Source: Endothia cerciana | Lineage: Eukaryota > Ascomycota > Sordariomycetes > Diaporthales > Cryphonectriaceae | Reading direction: 5' to 3' | Assembly (NCBI GenBank): GCA_026119935.1 | Contig: JALRMH010000020.1 | Location: 496,001 to 560,000 of the forward strand | DNA: 64,000 bases | Shown: positions 10,951 to 21,913 of the stretch, piece by piece | Layout of the letters: every line of letters begins with the position of its first letter | Position numbering within the stretch: position 1 is the first letter of the stretch | Made by a program: the position numbers and the translations under genes | The notes under the pieces: generated by a model | The model's database searches: none | Seen by the model: the letters and a program-made list of their open reading frames with translations, nothing else | Told to the model about the DNA's origin: nothing

Positions 10951-10979
<29 letters not shown>
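10951..10979 (+). repeat. (TG)n dinucleotide microsatellite
   Basis: About 14.5 uninterrupted TG units, 45-73 bp upstream of the TPR gene start codon (which is on the minus strand), so within its likely promoter or 5' UTR. Confidence 0.95.
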
Positions 10980-10983
<4 letters not shown>

Positions 10984-11205
10984 TAGGTACGGATTAGCGC
11001 CCCAACGCTGGAGTGGCGTTGCGCTGTAGTGTATGTACTTCAGGCAGACCCTCCAGCACTCCAGGGCTCTGGTGCCCTGCATGACAAAGCAGGGAGCCCC
11101 TTTGGAGAACCCCCTCATATCGGTCTGCCCTCCTCCTGCGCATGAGAGCGCACACAGATGTGTTTGGATGCAAGACTTCCACATCCACTCGGTTGATGCA
11201 TTTTG

Positions 11206-12033
11206 CTACGGTGCTATTCTGCTGATCTCCACGAATCTTTTCGGGAACCTCTCCACCAGCCGCTTTCGGTATACGACGTCGTGGCTCGGGCATGAATACA
11301 GGGGGCCTTCCCTCGCGTCTCCCCAGATCCTCGCGTCGCCGCCATCAAAACACACTCCCAGCTCCGCCCATGTGCTCAGAAACTGCAGCACCCAAGGGTG
11401 GCCGTCCAGGATCTCCCAGTTCTCGTCCAGTATCGACATGAAGTACTGCATCCAGTCGTACAGGTTCTCGTTGCTCTTCGCCCCGTCGATGTCCGCGATG
11501 CTCGTCCAGTGGGCCAGGACCATCACCTCGCGCACGTTCCCCATCGACTCGACCATCTCCAGGAGCTCCCGCCGCCGCTGCTTCTTGTCCGCGTCGCTGT
11601 CGTCGAACCTCTCCACGTCCTTGAACAGGACGCGCTGCACCCGACTCAGGCTCGCCGTGTCGAACTGCGACAGGTCGCGGTGCAGCCACAGCACGTCGTG
11701 CCGGGGGTCAAAGTAGAAACCGCAGCGGGGCACGTGCGAGTGCTGCAGCCGCCTGTATGTCTTGAGCGTATGGTTCCTCGACTCCCGACACACCTGAAGG
11801 GCGATGGGGTGGGAGTACGGCCGGCACACGACGTCCTCAAGGCACCGCGACAGTGAGTTCCACACGGTGACCTTCTCGCCGCCGACCTGCCGACTCGGCT
11901 TGATCCGTCGAGGCGTGTTGCCGACGCCCGGAGGCAGACGGACTTCTATGAGGCGGGTGACTGGCCATGTCGCCTCCCAGATCCTCAGGCGCAACTCGGG
12001 CGGAAGACCTGCATGGCTGTGAGTGAGCCACAA
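11206..12033 (-). CDS. 2EXR-domain protein (F-box-like N-terminus)
   Basis: About 275 residues. The N-terminus AGLPPELRLRIWEATWPVTR plus the later HPIALQVCRESRNHTLKTYR is the 2EXR signature found in large families of fungal proteins of unknown function; the LPPELRLxIW helix resembles an F-box. The rest is alpha/beta without recognisable catalytic motifs. The start is uncertain. ATG 12033 gives MWLTHSHAGLPPE with no intron. Alternatively a short first exon reading MGPSA, ending at a gtaagc donor near 12090, splices to an acceptor just before HAGLPPE (near 12021), which joins in frame and removes the unusual leader. These families expand strongly in Sordariomycetes. Confidence 0.82.
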   Translation of the reverse strand: MWLTHSHAGLPPELRLRIWEATWPVTRLIEVRLPPGVGNTPRRIKPSRQVGGEKVTVWNSLSRCLEDVVCRPYSHPIALQVCRESRNHTLKTYRRLQHSHVPRCGFYFDPRHDVLWLHRDLSQFDTASLSRVQRVLFKDVERFDDSDADKKQRRRELLEMVESMGNVREVMVLAHWTSIADIDGAKSNENLYDWMQYFMSILDENWEILDGHPWVLQFLSTWAELGVCFDGGDARIWGDAREGPLYSCPSHDVVYRKRLVERFPKRFVEISRIAP

Positions 12034-12965
12034 CTCCGGATCAGATGGTTGGACCGGGTCAACAGAGGGAGGGGAGGTGGCTTACGCCGAAGGCCCCATT
12101 CCTGGACCTGTCTCACAGCGTGTTGGGCCATATCGGCGAAACTGGGGTCGACCAAACAACCACAGCTTCGTCACACTTTTGGTTCGTGATAAGGAAGAGA
12201 ATCAATCACCTGATGGCATGCGTTCCCCCGCAATGTGAGAGCACGTCACAACAAGGAGCAGACAAGACGGTTCTCGGGCTTGACATGCCGCTCGGTTCTG
12301 GGCGGGTACGGCCTCTATTCCATGGTCTGGGTGAAGCCTCCGATTGGCGTCTTAGGCACTGTGAAGCCCGCCTGGGCAAAAACTTGGTACTCCTTCTACG
12401 GGTCCTCCGGGTTAGGGTTATTGCACGGCTCACGGCCGCAACGGGATCATCTCGAGGTCCTCATCCCCACACGCACGCGCTCTCGATTCAGGCGACGATG
12501 GAGAGGGGCAAGTGCCCACTTCCTGCGATAGCGCCTGCTGCTCTCCTAGACTCAGTCACGATGCTTCGAGGGGCGGGGTCAAGCCTTTGGGCCTGAACCT
12601 TGCGTTCGGACCCGAGGCGACAGACAGCGACTGACCAGGATGCGGACGTGAAGCCATTCACGACAGACCCGGTCACCGCAGTAGCTGGCCATTGAAACCA
12701 CCTCGGCAACAGCCCCCAGGCCTATCTATGGTGGCCACAGGTGAGCTGGAAGGCCACCCCGAGGCCAGAATGACCTAACTGAGGGCTTGCTTATGAGGGC
12801 TTGCTGGCAAATTAGAGGCCGTCGAAGCAAGATGCCATCATTTTTCTTATGAGCAACTAGTCTTTGCACGAATCCAATCTTCGTCTTGGGGCGCCAGACA
12901 GCCGTTGCTGTCAACAAGACGCGATGAAAAGCAGGGCAGTGAAATTGCCTAGACCAGCGGCCGGA
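12034..12965. other. Intergenic, no gene seen
   Basis: GC-balanced sequence without a coding-like frame on either strand. A single two-unit telomere-like motif (GGGTTA twice, near 12410-12422) is present and is probably chance. Confidence 0.45.
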
Positions 12966-13376
12966 CTAAGTTGATTTTTGTAGAAGTGTGACTAGCCTAG
13001 TTAAGGTGGTCGCGGCATTGAAGCACACAGAATGAATGTCCACCCCCTTCCCTATAAATGACCGTGTGTAAAACGCCCCGTGGCGGTAGCAGATGGAGCA
13101 CCTGCACTCGTTCGTCCTGGTGGGCGGGCTGCGCAGGATCAGGCTGACGAGGCCGCAGTGGCATTCTACGGTCACCTTGTCCGGATTATCGAGAAACTGC
13201 GGGGGCAGACGGTCTTCGTATGTGAGATCGGGATGATGCCCAATGGGAGTGTTGGCGGTTCGCGCTGCCATGCCGCCTCTCGTATCGTCAATCTGAGGCT
13301 TCAGGTCTGGCATATCACAGACGGCATCACACGCAGTGGCATTTGGTTGGTCTGGGTCTACAGGGAGTGAATGCAC
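12966..13376 (-). pseudogene. Truncated GFA/CENP-V (DUF636) zinc-domain gene
   Basis: A 136-residue frame carries the first half of a GFA domain: VTVECHCGLVSLILRSP, then NECRCSICYRHGAF. These are the CxC and CxxC cysteines that bind the structural and catalytic zinc ions in glutathione-dependent formaldehyde-activating-like proteins. After Tyr the frame departs from the family: the expected aromatic strand and the second zinc motif (FHFCxxCG) are missing, and no downstream exon on this strand supplies them. A candidate donor (gtcatt) and acceptor (ggctag) near the end do not restore homology. It is therefore most likely a 3'-truncated gene. A short functional variant cannot be excluded. Confidence 0.5.
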
Positions 13377-13443
13377 GTCGGAAACGATATCCCTGCAATC
13401 CCCGTCTACCGTCGTGTATTATACACACACACAATGTCGACAG

Positions 13444-13517
13444 CCTCTCTCTCTCCCTCTCTCTCTCCCTCTCTCCCTCTCTCTCCCTCTCTCCCTCTCT
13501 CTCCCTCTCCCTCTCTC
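13444..13517 (+). repeat. (CT/CCT)n polypyrimidine microsatellite
   Basis: Interrupted CT repeat with periodic CCC, about 74 bp, between the truncated GFA gene and the DUF6604 gene. Confidence 0.95.
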
Positions 13518-13929
13518 ACACTCATACAACAGCATGTGGCTCTATCTAAAAAAGAATTAAAAAAAAAACTATTTATTAAGAAGATGTTAACCGTAGTGAA
13601 GCAAGCCACAAAGTTCCCTTGGCTGTGAGCGCGGTCTGCCCTTGATTCAGCTCCTGCGGTGCTGATAAAAGACGATCTTCAGACCTGGAAGGTACTGTGT
13701 ACATACAATGTTGTACAACCCCGCGAAGCCATGAATGCGGTTTAGGTATAGTTGCGACGCAAGTTCTGTCGGGAATCCTACTATTAGTAGGAGCAAACGC
13801 GTTGCTTTTCTTTTGCGCGGAGAAGGGTCGTTTATGGAGGCCCCAACTTCTTCTCCCCTCCTCATCTGCTCTCTTCATTCTCTTCTTCAAGTGTCATTCA
13901 CCAGTCAGACCTACTTTCAAGTCGCCAGC

Positions 13930-16374
13930 ATGCTCTCTGAATCCCTCTTCAGCGCCTACGCACAATACAAGCAGGACATCAACGTCGTCGCAACATGGCT
14001 GGCTAACACTGCCAAGAAGCATGGCTACTCGGCTGACTTGGTCGAGCCACCTGCTCAGTCCAAGCCAAAGCAGGGCGGCAGCAGACTGAAGGGTAAAGCC
14101 CGGAAGGAGGCCAAAGCCGCTGCTGCGAACAAGGCCAAGGAACAGCCGGCAGAGCCGATCAAAACTCGCCGTGTGTTGGCGATCCGGGACTTCGTGCCCT
14201 TGGCCGAGTTCATAATTACTATCGAGCCCGCCGTCGGGGTCCCGTCGCCTTTCCTCAGGGCTATCGACCGTGTCATCGAGGTGCGCAAGTGTTTCTCGAT
14301 GGTGCTGCAGAATCAGGGCATCGACAAGCTCTCAGGTGCCACCTACCCCATCTTCGCCGCCGTGCTGGAACAGGTTCGCAAGACCCTCAAGCCTCCAATG
14401 CCTACCGGGGCATTTGGCTTCTCCTCCATGATGCTGTCAGCTTCTGAAGATACCATGCTGGATGCGGCCAATTTCGTCGACGCCTTGAAGCGTTATGATG
14501 CGTCGGCGGGATTCCTCAATGCCCCCGGTATTGCTACATCGCCCCCAGCAGAGAATAAGTACGAATCAGAGACCGAGGATACCATGGAAGACGCCTTGTT
14601 AGCGTTCACCATGCTCCTACAGGAAGCCCTCAGACTACGCGGCCAGGTTCGGGAGCTGTGGCACATCCATGCGCTTGGTAAAGTGGAACTGGCTCCTGTC
14701 GCCATTACCAACAATCTTGCGATCGAGCTTTGCCGAGAGATGGAGGAGGAGATCGAGCCCCTGCTCAAGAAGCATAGAGGTGTCATGAGAATTTTGAGCG
14801 TGTACTACGCGGCATTGTGTAGGACGAAGGGCGTGGACTCCGAGGCGCGACAGCAACCCGACGATTTCATCAACCTCGAGGCATACGAAATCGCCGACCA
14901 CCACATGGTCACTGTCCTCTACGTCCTCGATGCATTCAGACGGTCTCGTGGTACCGGGAACCCTCAAATCTATACTGGTCAGTACGGCCGGTACAATGAG
15001 TCCTTGGATGCGACGTCGGCCTCGGACCGGGAGAAAGTCGTCCAGGACGAGTCGGCACTGCTCGAGATCCTCTCAGATATCGACGCTTCCTTCCGAGTCC
15101 TTAAGACCAGGCCAGTGGAGGACGGGTTCAGCCGCGGCGTCAAGATCATGCTGGACACTGATTATGTGCCCCTCTGGCTCTGTTTTGCGGCTCAAACCTA
15201 TCTCGACAGTCTGCGTGAACTCCACGGGTCGCTTCACCGGCCACGGACCCAGATGGTGGAAATGAACCGCATTGCGATCAATACCATCACCAGCGCTCTC
15301 GAGATGGCAGAGACTCTCTTTATGGACACGTGGTCATCGAACAACAACCAGAGCCTCAAGAAGTTGATGGGAGAGGCGCAGTTCTGGGAGTCGGACCCCA
15401 TCATGGCCTACAAAATCAGTAAAGGCTTTTCTAGCATGCCAAATGTTTTCCTTCACCGGCATCCTCTTTTTTGCGGGCTTTGGTTGCACTATATACGGAT
15501 TCGATACCAGGAAGTGGGCGTCGCTCACGCTAGCGCGTGGGGTGCTATCCTCTACGGATACCATTTGTACAACGCACTGAAACAGGAGAAGCTGCTTAAG
15601 CCGGGCGAGAAGTGGCAGGATATGGAGTTTGCCTACATGTTGCAGGGCAGACAAGGCTTCTTCGTCGGTGACCCCCCCACGTCGGCCGAGGGCTACTTCA
15701 AGGACTACAGTCTCATGATGGGATTTCCGTCTGCCAATTGGGTACCTGACAAGCGCAAGAACAAGAGGCGCCTGGCGTCCACGCCTGGCGCCCGCTCCCT
15801 CAAACAGCTTGGGCCTGTGTCGATGCTATTCAAGGATCGTTTCAGCGATGATGTGCCGCACGGCACGACGGCTGCAGTCGTCGACCAGATCCTAAGCCGA
15901 AGTGACCTGAATGAGCTGGAAAAAGTTGGCGTGATATTCATGGAACATGGCAGCACGATGAGGTTCCAAATCAAGCGGAGGCCGAAAGCTGGTGAAAAGA
16001 CCTCGCTCTCAGAGCTGCTCAAGATAGTACTTCTTGCCCTGCAGTCCGAGGTTCATGCGATCACCTTCGACTATTTTACCTTACACAGGGTGAGTTGGGT
16101 GACGCTGTACCTTATCCGGGAGACCATGGACTCTGTGCTTTGCAAGCGGTTTGGTCCATCCTATCTGGAGCACGAGGGCCAGCTCCCCTTCATCGTCGGT
16201 TATATTTTCAAGGTTGCCGCAGCCCAGACCGAGCGCCCTGAAGACCTGACTGAAGACTTTCTCAAGCTAGCCTCTCTCGTCGTATCTATAGTTCTGGGGG
16301 AAAAGTCGGAGGAAAAAATAGAAAGTAATATTGAGGAGTTAGCCTGGCAGGTAAAGGTCCAGAGCGAATGCTAA
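13930..16374 (+). CDS. DUF6604-domain protein
   Basis: Intronless, 814 residues from ATG 13930. The N-terminus MLSESLFSAYAQYKQDINVV followed by ATWLANTAKKHGY is the start typical of DUF6604 proteins, a fungal family of unknown function; the longer frame upstream (ATG 13735) has no family support. A lysine/alanine-rich segment near residues 46-75 (RLKGKARKEAKAAAANKAKE) could be a nuclear or nucleic-acid-binding tail but may be only a linker. The remainder is predicted helical, with repeated amphipathic stretches and no enzyme motif. No signal peptide. Members often occur in many copies per genome and several carry such a basic linker after the first helices. Nearby genes give no clue to function. 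Confidence 0.87.
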   Translation: MLSESLFSAYAQYKQDINVVATWLANTAKKHGYSADLVEPPAQSKPKQGGSRLKGKARKEAKAAAANKAKEQPAEPIKTRRVLAIRDFVPLAEFIITIEPAVGVPSPFLRAIDRVIEVRKCFSMVLQNQGIDKLSGATYPIFAAVLEQVRKTLKPPMPTGAFGFSSMMLSASEDTMLDAANFVDALKRYDASAGFLNAPGIATSPPAENKYESETEDTMEDALLAFTMLLQEALRLRGQVRELWHIHALGKVELAPVAITNNLAIELCREMEEEIEPLLKKHRGVMRILSVYYAALCRTKGVDSEARQQPDDFINLEAYEIADHHMVTVLYVLDAFRRSRGTGNPQIYTGQYGRYNESLDATSASDREKVVQDESALLEILSDIDASFRVLKTRPVEDGFSRGVKIMLDTDYVPLWLCFAAQTYLDSLRELHGSLHRPRTQMVEMNRIAINTITSALEMAETLFMDTWSSNNNQSLKKLMGEAQFWESDPIMAYKISKGFSSMPNVFLHRHPLFCGLWLHYIRIRYQEVGVAHASAWGAILYGYHLYNALKQEKLLKPGEKWQDMEFAYMLQGRQGFFVGDPPTSAEGYFKDYSLMMGFPSANWVPDKRKNKRRLASTPGARSLKQLGPVSMLFKDRFSDDVPHGTTAAVVDQILSRSDLNELEKVGVIFMEHGSTMRFQIKRRPKAGEKTSLSELLKIVLLALQSEVHAITFDYFTLHRVSWVTLYLIRETMDSVLCKRFGPSYLEHEGQLPFIVGYIFKVAAAQTERPEDLTEDFLKLASLVVSIVLGEKSEEKIESNIEELAWQVKVQSEC

Positions 16375-16516
16375 TGTTTGTGGGTTTTGAGGTCTGTAAG
16401 ACAGCACGAGCACGGCCTCCGGAACAACGGACGGGTTCCGAGCTTCCTGAGATGCGATTTTTCTTGATGACAATTACATAGAGCGAAAAGTACTTTAGTG
16501 ATTATGAACGCAATCT

Positions 16517-17167
16517 CTAGAGGAATCTCGCCGAGCAGGAACGTCTACCGTTGCTTGCTCCATTCCACTTATAAACTCGTGAGACGGGAGTAAGCATTTC
16601 CATGGATGAACCCTCACCACGGCTGTGACAACGGACCCTAGCTTCTCTTTGACGGAGTCTCGGAACTCGTTTTCTTCCCCCTTTATCCTTTTCTATTTGT
16701 TCTCGATCTCGCCTTTTTTCCCCCCCCTTCGCCTCCTCCCTCTTCCGGCTAGTCAGCCCTACCACTTCAGAGATCCCACCCGGAGCTCTGACAATGACCC
16801 AAACTACCCCCTCGTCGCCTTCGCTCACCTCTTTGTGCTCACGATTCGCCCGGAACAGACCCCAGTCCCCGGCACTGAGCACTCGTTTCTGCTCATTGCC
16901 GTTGTCGTCCAGGGAGGCGATGGCGCCACGTCCCAAGACAGCGTAGATGATACCGTGATCGGGACAAGTGGGAAGACGGGGAATGTATGATGAGGCTGGG
17001 CCTACGTATCCTGATTCCCGTGGTGGTTGAACAGCTGAGCTAGAGTGTGGTTGGGCGTACATAAGGGCCCCGCAGAGGGAGGGGGACCTGTCAATAATCG
17101 CGGACTGTATTCGCTCAGATGTCAGCGACTTGTATCCATTATCAGGGTTCTCAGGAAGCGTGGTCAT
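16517..17167 (-). CDS. Cupin-fold protein with an apparently exonised intron
   Basis: Open frame of 216 residues. SPSLCGALMYAQPHSSSAV leads into the cupin, and GIIYAVLGRGAIASLDDNG then RVLSAGDWGLFRANREHKEV form the second half with a conserved His. In relatives the first metal motif reads like HHGxQDTIIYAV. Here the bases for HHGNQDT are present at about 17006-17026 but in the +1 frame, and a 53-nt segment (16953-17005) with a gtaggc 5' end separates them from IIYAV. That segment ends GG instead of AG. One extra base plus the 53 retained bases equals 54, so the frame stays open but PPRES replaces the metal ligands. The C-terminus after VVGLTSR is Lys/Arg-rich and unlike the family. Function of the altered product is doubtful. 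Confidence 0.6.
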   Translation of the reverse strand: MTTLPENPDNGYKSLTSERIQSAIIDRSPSLCGALMYAQPHSSSAVQPPRESGYVGPASSYIPRLPTCPDHGIIYAVLGRGAIASLDDNGNEQKRVLSAGDWGLFRANREHKEVSEGDEGVVWVIVRAPGGISEVVGLTSRKREEAKGGEKRRDREQIEKDKGGRKRVPRLRQREARVRCHSRGEGSSMEMLTPVSRVYKWNGASNGRRSCSARFL

Positions 17168-18070
17168 ATGGCGACGTATATACCTGCCTGATCATACCCT
17201 CCCTGTCTGCACCTCGTCTGACTAGCAGAGGTGACAGGTCTGGCGATTTGCTTGTCCTGTTGCGACATCTTAAACGAGGTGTCTGGAGCTGGTGACGTGT
17301 CTACTCAAGTATTTGGTCCAAGGGACGACCCGGGCTTTATACAATTCTCAAACTTTTTGTCTTCAGGCAGGGCTAGTAGGACAACATATGTCACCCTTCC
17401 GGTGAGCTTGATGTGTTAGTATCGCGTCGGCATCATGTGGAGTTTCCACATCTATTCGGACTATTCCTGAGAATGGCCCGGCAGGACTATGTCGTTCAGT
17501 GCGGATAACAGCCGCAGGTCTCCTCGGCCCAACTACTCGATCGTGTTAGTGAGTAGTGAGGGTTCTATAGGAACAGATCAAATCCAACAATACCCGTTTA
17601 AACATGGGAAACACAAGTGTTTAAGTGAGATGTGTCCGCCTGAGAGGCTCAGTAACTTGACCGAATATTTCTTACACCTCGTCACTGGCCTAGGAATAAC
17701 ATACTATGCATTGCATTACGGAAATAACTATTTTGACTCGCTCAAAAGGTCCACTTCCACTCACGGAATGATGCCATTCCTCCTATGATTACATGTCACC
17801 CTTGCCTTTGCAGTGGCCCCGCATACACCTTACCCTCTTCAGTCACAATAACCACCCGAATCAACAGATACGGGTCCATAACATGCATGAGGTTCAAGAT
17901 AATTAACGCAAAGGGCAGCAGGGACTGCAGCAATCCTATTTAAAAGATGACCGGCTGGTACTCGGGAAAATAGTCAGCTAGGAGACTGACCCTACGTCTC
18001 TGGTGTAGGTTTACGGAAACCATCTCGCCAGATGCGCAAGGGATGCACCGTGGCAGCCGCATCATCAAGA
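17168..18070. other. Intergenic, AT-richer, no gene seen
   Basis: Divergent spacer between the cupin gene and the glycosidase. The short frame at 17489-17788 lacks coding character. It presumably contains both promoters; no specific site is claimed. Confidence 0.45.
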
Positions 18071-21000
18071 ATGGCCCTCAGTGTTTTTTCTCTAGCTAAG
18101 GCTCTCATCTCAGTGCTTGCGCTCGCGAGCGTAGCCACAGCAGCCTCACCCAAGCCTCAAGGTTTTGGCCAACGACCAGCCCCGTGGATCAAGTACGACG
18201 TCCCGAGCGAATTTGCGAATCCAGTCGGCCTTGCCCGACCGACGTTCCGATATTGGGTACCGGACGCCGACGTTGACGATTATGTCCTCTACTCGGACCT
18301 CAAGACCATCCGGGGCTCCGGATGGGGCAGCGTAGAGGTAATATGTCTGGAGAACTACGGCATCGAGCTGGCCGTGGTCGACCCGGCGGAGTTCGGCTAC
18401 GGAGGACTCAACTGGACCAATCGCTTCAAGACAATGCTCCGAGCGGCCGAGGAGCTCAACATGACCGTCGACTTCGCCCTGGGCCCGACACAGGGCGCGT
18501 CCATCCCCATCTTGGACCCCGACTCGGAGGGCATGAACACGGAGCTGGCGTATGGTAATGTGAGCATCTCTTCCGGGTCGACATTCAGCGGCGCCCTCCC
18601 TCCCCCGGGAGAGACCTACGCGGGATATGCAAATGCGCCTGATTTCTATCCGCCCTTTCAGAACTACACCAACAAGTTCGTCGCGGCTGTCGTTGCCAAG
18701 AAGAGCGCAGGTGGGTGAATTAACTAATAGGCGGGTGCGCCGTTGTCCTCTATGGGATGTGAACTAGTCTGGGGAGTGAACTGACATAAAGATGTCTAGT
18801 GCCCTCAAAAGACCCAAGGGTCACGGCACTGGATCTCGACAGCATTCAAGAGGTGACCTCGCTTGTGAAAAACGGAAGCATAACGTGGACTGCTCCCACT
18901 GACGGCAACGAATACGTTCTGTGTACATTTTACCAACGGCGCACGGGCTACCTTGCTGCCCAGGGGGCTTTCAATAATGCCACAAACCCCGATAATCCAG
19001 CTTCTTGGTTCGCCTACGCAGTTGACCATTTTAGTCAAGCAGGTACAGACCTGTGGACTGGGTTTACCGAGGACTATATCATGAATGGTGAGAATGGTGA
19101 CCTGCTCCAACAGCTGGGCCTCTACGCATGGGAGGACTCGGCCGAGTTTAGGGCCACGTTGTTCTGGACAGACAACTTTCTCGAGTCCTTCAATTCGTCC
19201 CGGGGCTATGATATCGTCCCATTCTTGCCGATCCTGTTTGGCACGACGGGTCTGCCTCCCAGCACGTTGGCTGACGGATATTTCTATTTCTCCTTCGACA
19301 GCGGGAGTAACGGCACTTCTATTGATTGGAAGGTAAGGAATGATTTCTACCAGGCGCTTCAGGAGCTGTACGAGACATATCACCTCGAGGGTCTCTCAAC
19401 CTGGTCGTCGAAATGGGGCCTGCAGGGCAGCCTTCAACCCTACGCAACAGCTCCCGTCCTCGCGCCGCCGTGGGACATGGTCAGTGCGGCGGCACACATT
19501 GACGCTCCCGAGACGGAGTCAAACTATTTCGACGGCGTGATCGATGCATTCAGGGCGATGGGCGGAGGTGCGATGATGGGCCAGAAGCAGATCTTCAGCT
19601 CCGAACTGGGGGCCCACCGGTACTTCGCATACGCGGCGACGTGGCCGCTGATCCTCAACGACTGCGCCATCAACTACGCCGGCGGGGTGAACAGGATCGT
19701 CACGCACGGGTTCCCTTACTCTGGACACCGGCCCGGGGTCGCGTGGCCCGGCCTCACTACGTTTGAGTGGACTTATAGCGAGATGTGGGGACCGAGACAG
19801 CCCAGCTGGGCATACGTGCGGGAGATGGCGGACTGGATCGCAAGGACGCAGTTGATACTGCAGACCGGAGTGCCCAGGGTGGATATTGGAATATACCGGC
19901 ACAAGTATCTCTCGGTTGATATCAAACATTACGGGATGGGGGAGAATATCTTCGGCGACCGGTCACTGCAGGACGCTGGGTACTCATATGTCTCCGTGAG
20001 CCCGTCTCTGCTCACGAGGGTAGGCGACCTCCATGACAGCTATACCCGCCGAGTGGCAGCCTCGCTAATCAATATGGGTCTACCAGGACAACGCCGTCGT
20101 TACAAATGGGACCCTGGCAGAGGACGGCCCTGCATTCTCGGCATTCATCATCGACAACTCAACCAATATTACCACCGGAGCTGTGACACGACTTCTTGGG
20201 TACGCCGAGCAGGGCTTCGCCATCCTGTTCGTGGGCGGCATACCAGAGAGCAGCCCCTACTACTCCGCTACAGCTGATCAAGACATTAAACAAGGCGTGC
20301 AAGAGTTACTCACATACCCGTCTGTGAGGAACCTTAGCTCCGAGAGCGATGTTGTTCGGGCCCTGAAGGACCTCAACATCTCACCGGCCGCGGAGAATCT
20401 CTCCCCGTGCCCCATTCTATATACCCACAGGTGGGATGCAGACAATTCAGTGGATTACTACTGGGTCTACAACTCAGATATATACGCCAGCCACGCCACC
20501 GAGGCCTCGCTCAGGGGCTCCGGGGTACCGTACGCCCTCGATGCGTGGACAGGTGCCATCACCCCAATTGTGAACTACACGACAGCCGGAGGGCGGTTCG
20601 ATCTGTGGTTCGATCTCAAGTCCAACCAAAGCACTCTCGTCGCTTTTGCGCCTGAGGGATTCTTCGCGGATGTCGCGAATCCAGGTGTCCACATCATTGA
20701 GTCGGACGTCGAGTTCCTGAACATCTCGTCCGACGGGGACTATCTCATTGCAAAGTCGACCCGGAATTCCTCGCAATCGATCGCCCTAAGTGACGGTCAG
20801 AACCTCACGTTCAGAGACACCGCCTCATTGCCTTCACCTTTCGAGGTCGGACCCTGGAACCTCACAGTTCAAGACTGGCAGCCAGGCCCTGATCCCTGGA
20901 CAGATTACTCTTCTGTGTTCACGTACCACCAAGTCACCCTGGAGAAGCTCATACCTTGGTACAATATCACGGGTCTGCAAGATACATCGGGCATCGGCAC

Positions 21001-21340
21001 GTATACTGCGCAGTTCGTCTGGACCCCGAACAATGTCACGGCCGGAGCCTTTCTCGACCTTGGACTTGTGCTGAACGCCGCCAGGGTGTTCGTTAATGAC
21101 CGGTGGACAGGGCCGATCGATGTCACCGACGCTGTCGTCGATATCGGCTCATATCTGGTTCGGGGTATAAATGAAATCAGGATCGAGACGCCTTCGACGC
21201 TGAGAAACAGGCTCATTCAGGTCAATGTCACACAGTCGTGGGAACAGGCCAGGTACTCTGCTACATATGGCGGGCAGGCTTACGGGCTGAGTGACCCGGT
21301 AACCCTCATCCCATACAAGGAGTTGAGGATACCGATCTAG
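18071..21340 (+). CDS. Secreted glycosidase, GH106 (alpha-L-rhamnosidase-like) family
   Basis: Three exons (18071-18710, 18800-20019, 20087-21340) give 1037 residues; introns of 89 and 67 bp use gtgggt and gtaggc donors. ATG 18071 gives a signal peptide MALSVFSLAKALISVLALAS with cleavage near ATA-ASP; an ATG 13 codons upstream would spoil it. The catalytic-domain entry RPTFRYWVPDADVDDYVLYSD, followed by GSGWGSVEVICLENYG, matches the fungal secreted GH106-like group. The C-terminal third carries a beta-sandwich of the sugar-binding type (IPWYNITGLQDTSGIGTYTA). Many N-x-S/T sequons are present, as expected of a secreted protein. Probable role is removal of rhamnose or a similar sugar from plant polysaccharides or glycosides outside the cell. 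Activity should be treated as family-level inference. Confidence 0.88.
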
Positions 21341-21913
21341 TTCAATCCTATCCTCCCAAGAAGGGAAAAAATAAAACGAGTTTGTGCTCATATGATACTC
21401 CTGAACCTGCAAACTGAGACCGTCAATTAAGATGAGGGCGGTAGGTCAAGGGTATGTTCTCATCAATTTCATCATTTAGTAAAGCATATATGTCTCAGGT
21501 AACCGCACAGTAACAATCTTACTTGGACGGGATCGACGCTGAAAATCCCCGCTTCCGACATACTGAGAATAGTACGCACAAAATGTGTCAATGCAATCAA
21601 ATACTTCCGTCTTACCATTATCTTCCTCGGTCCGCTGACCACACGAAGGGGGAGAATGAAGGAATGAGGAGAAAGGGGAAAACAAAAAGGTAGTCTTTAC
21701 CGAGCCATATGTGACAGTGCTTTATGTCTCGATGCATTTTGTAGAGGTTGGGGTTATATACAGTCCGCAGTAGCGTTCCCCGTTTTCTATGCCTTTAAAT
21801 GCCCCAGGAAAATATGCTGGATGTTATAGATGCGCTTTGTGAGTTTGAACATGCCCAGAGAAAAATAAAAACTTTTGGTTCCCGGCCTCTCTCTTCAGCT
21901 GATCCACCGGCCC
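21341..21913. other. Convergent 3' intergenic, no gene seen
   Basis: AT-rich spacer between the 3' ends of the glycosidase and lipase genes; contains A-rich stretches suited to polyadenylation but no coding frame. Confidence 0.5.

Noticed and set aside
12409..12422. Telomere-like GGGTTA repeat (and a similar CCCTAACCCT near 27658)
   Set aside because: Only about two units each, inside ordinary sequence; expected by chance at this length.
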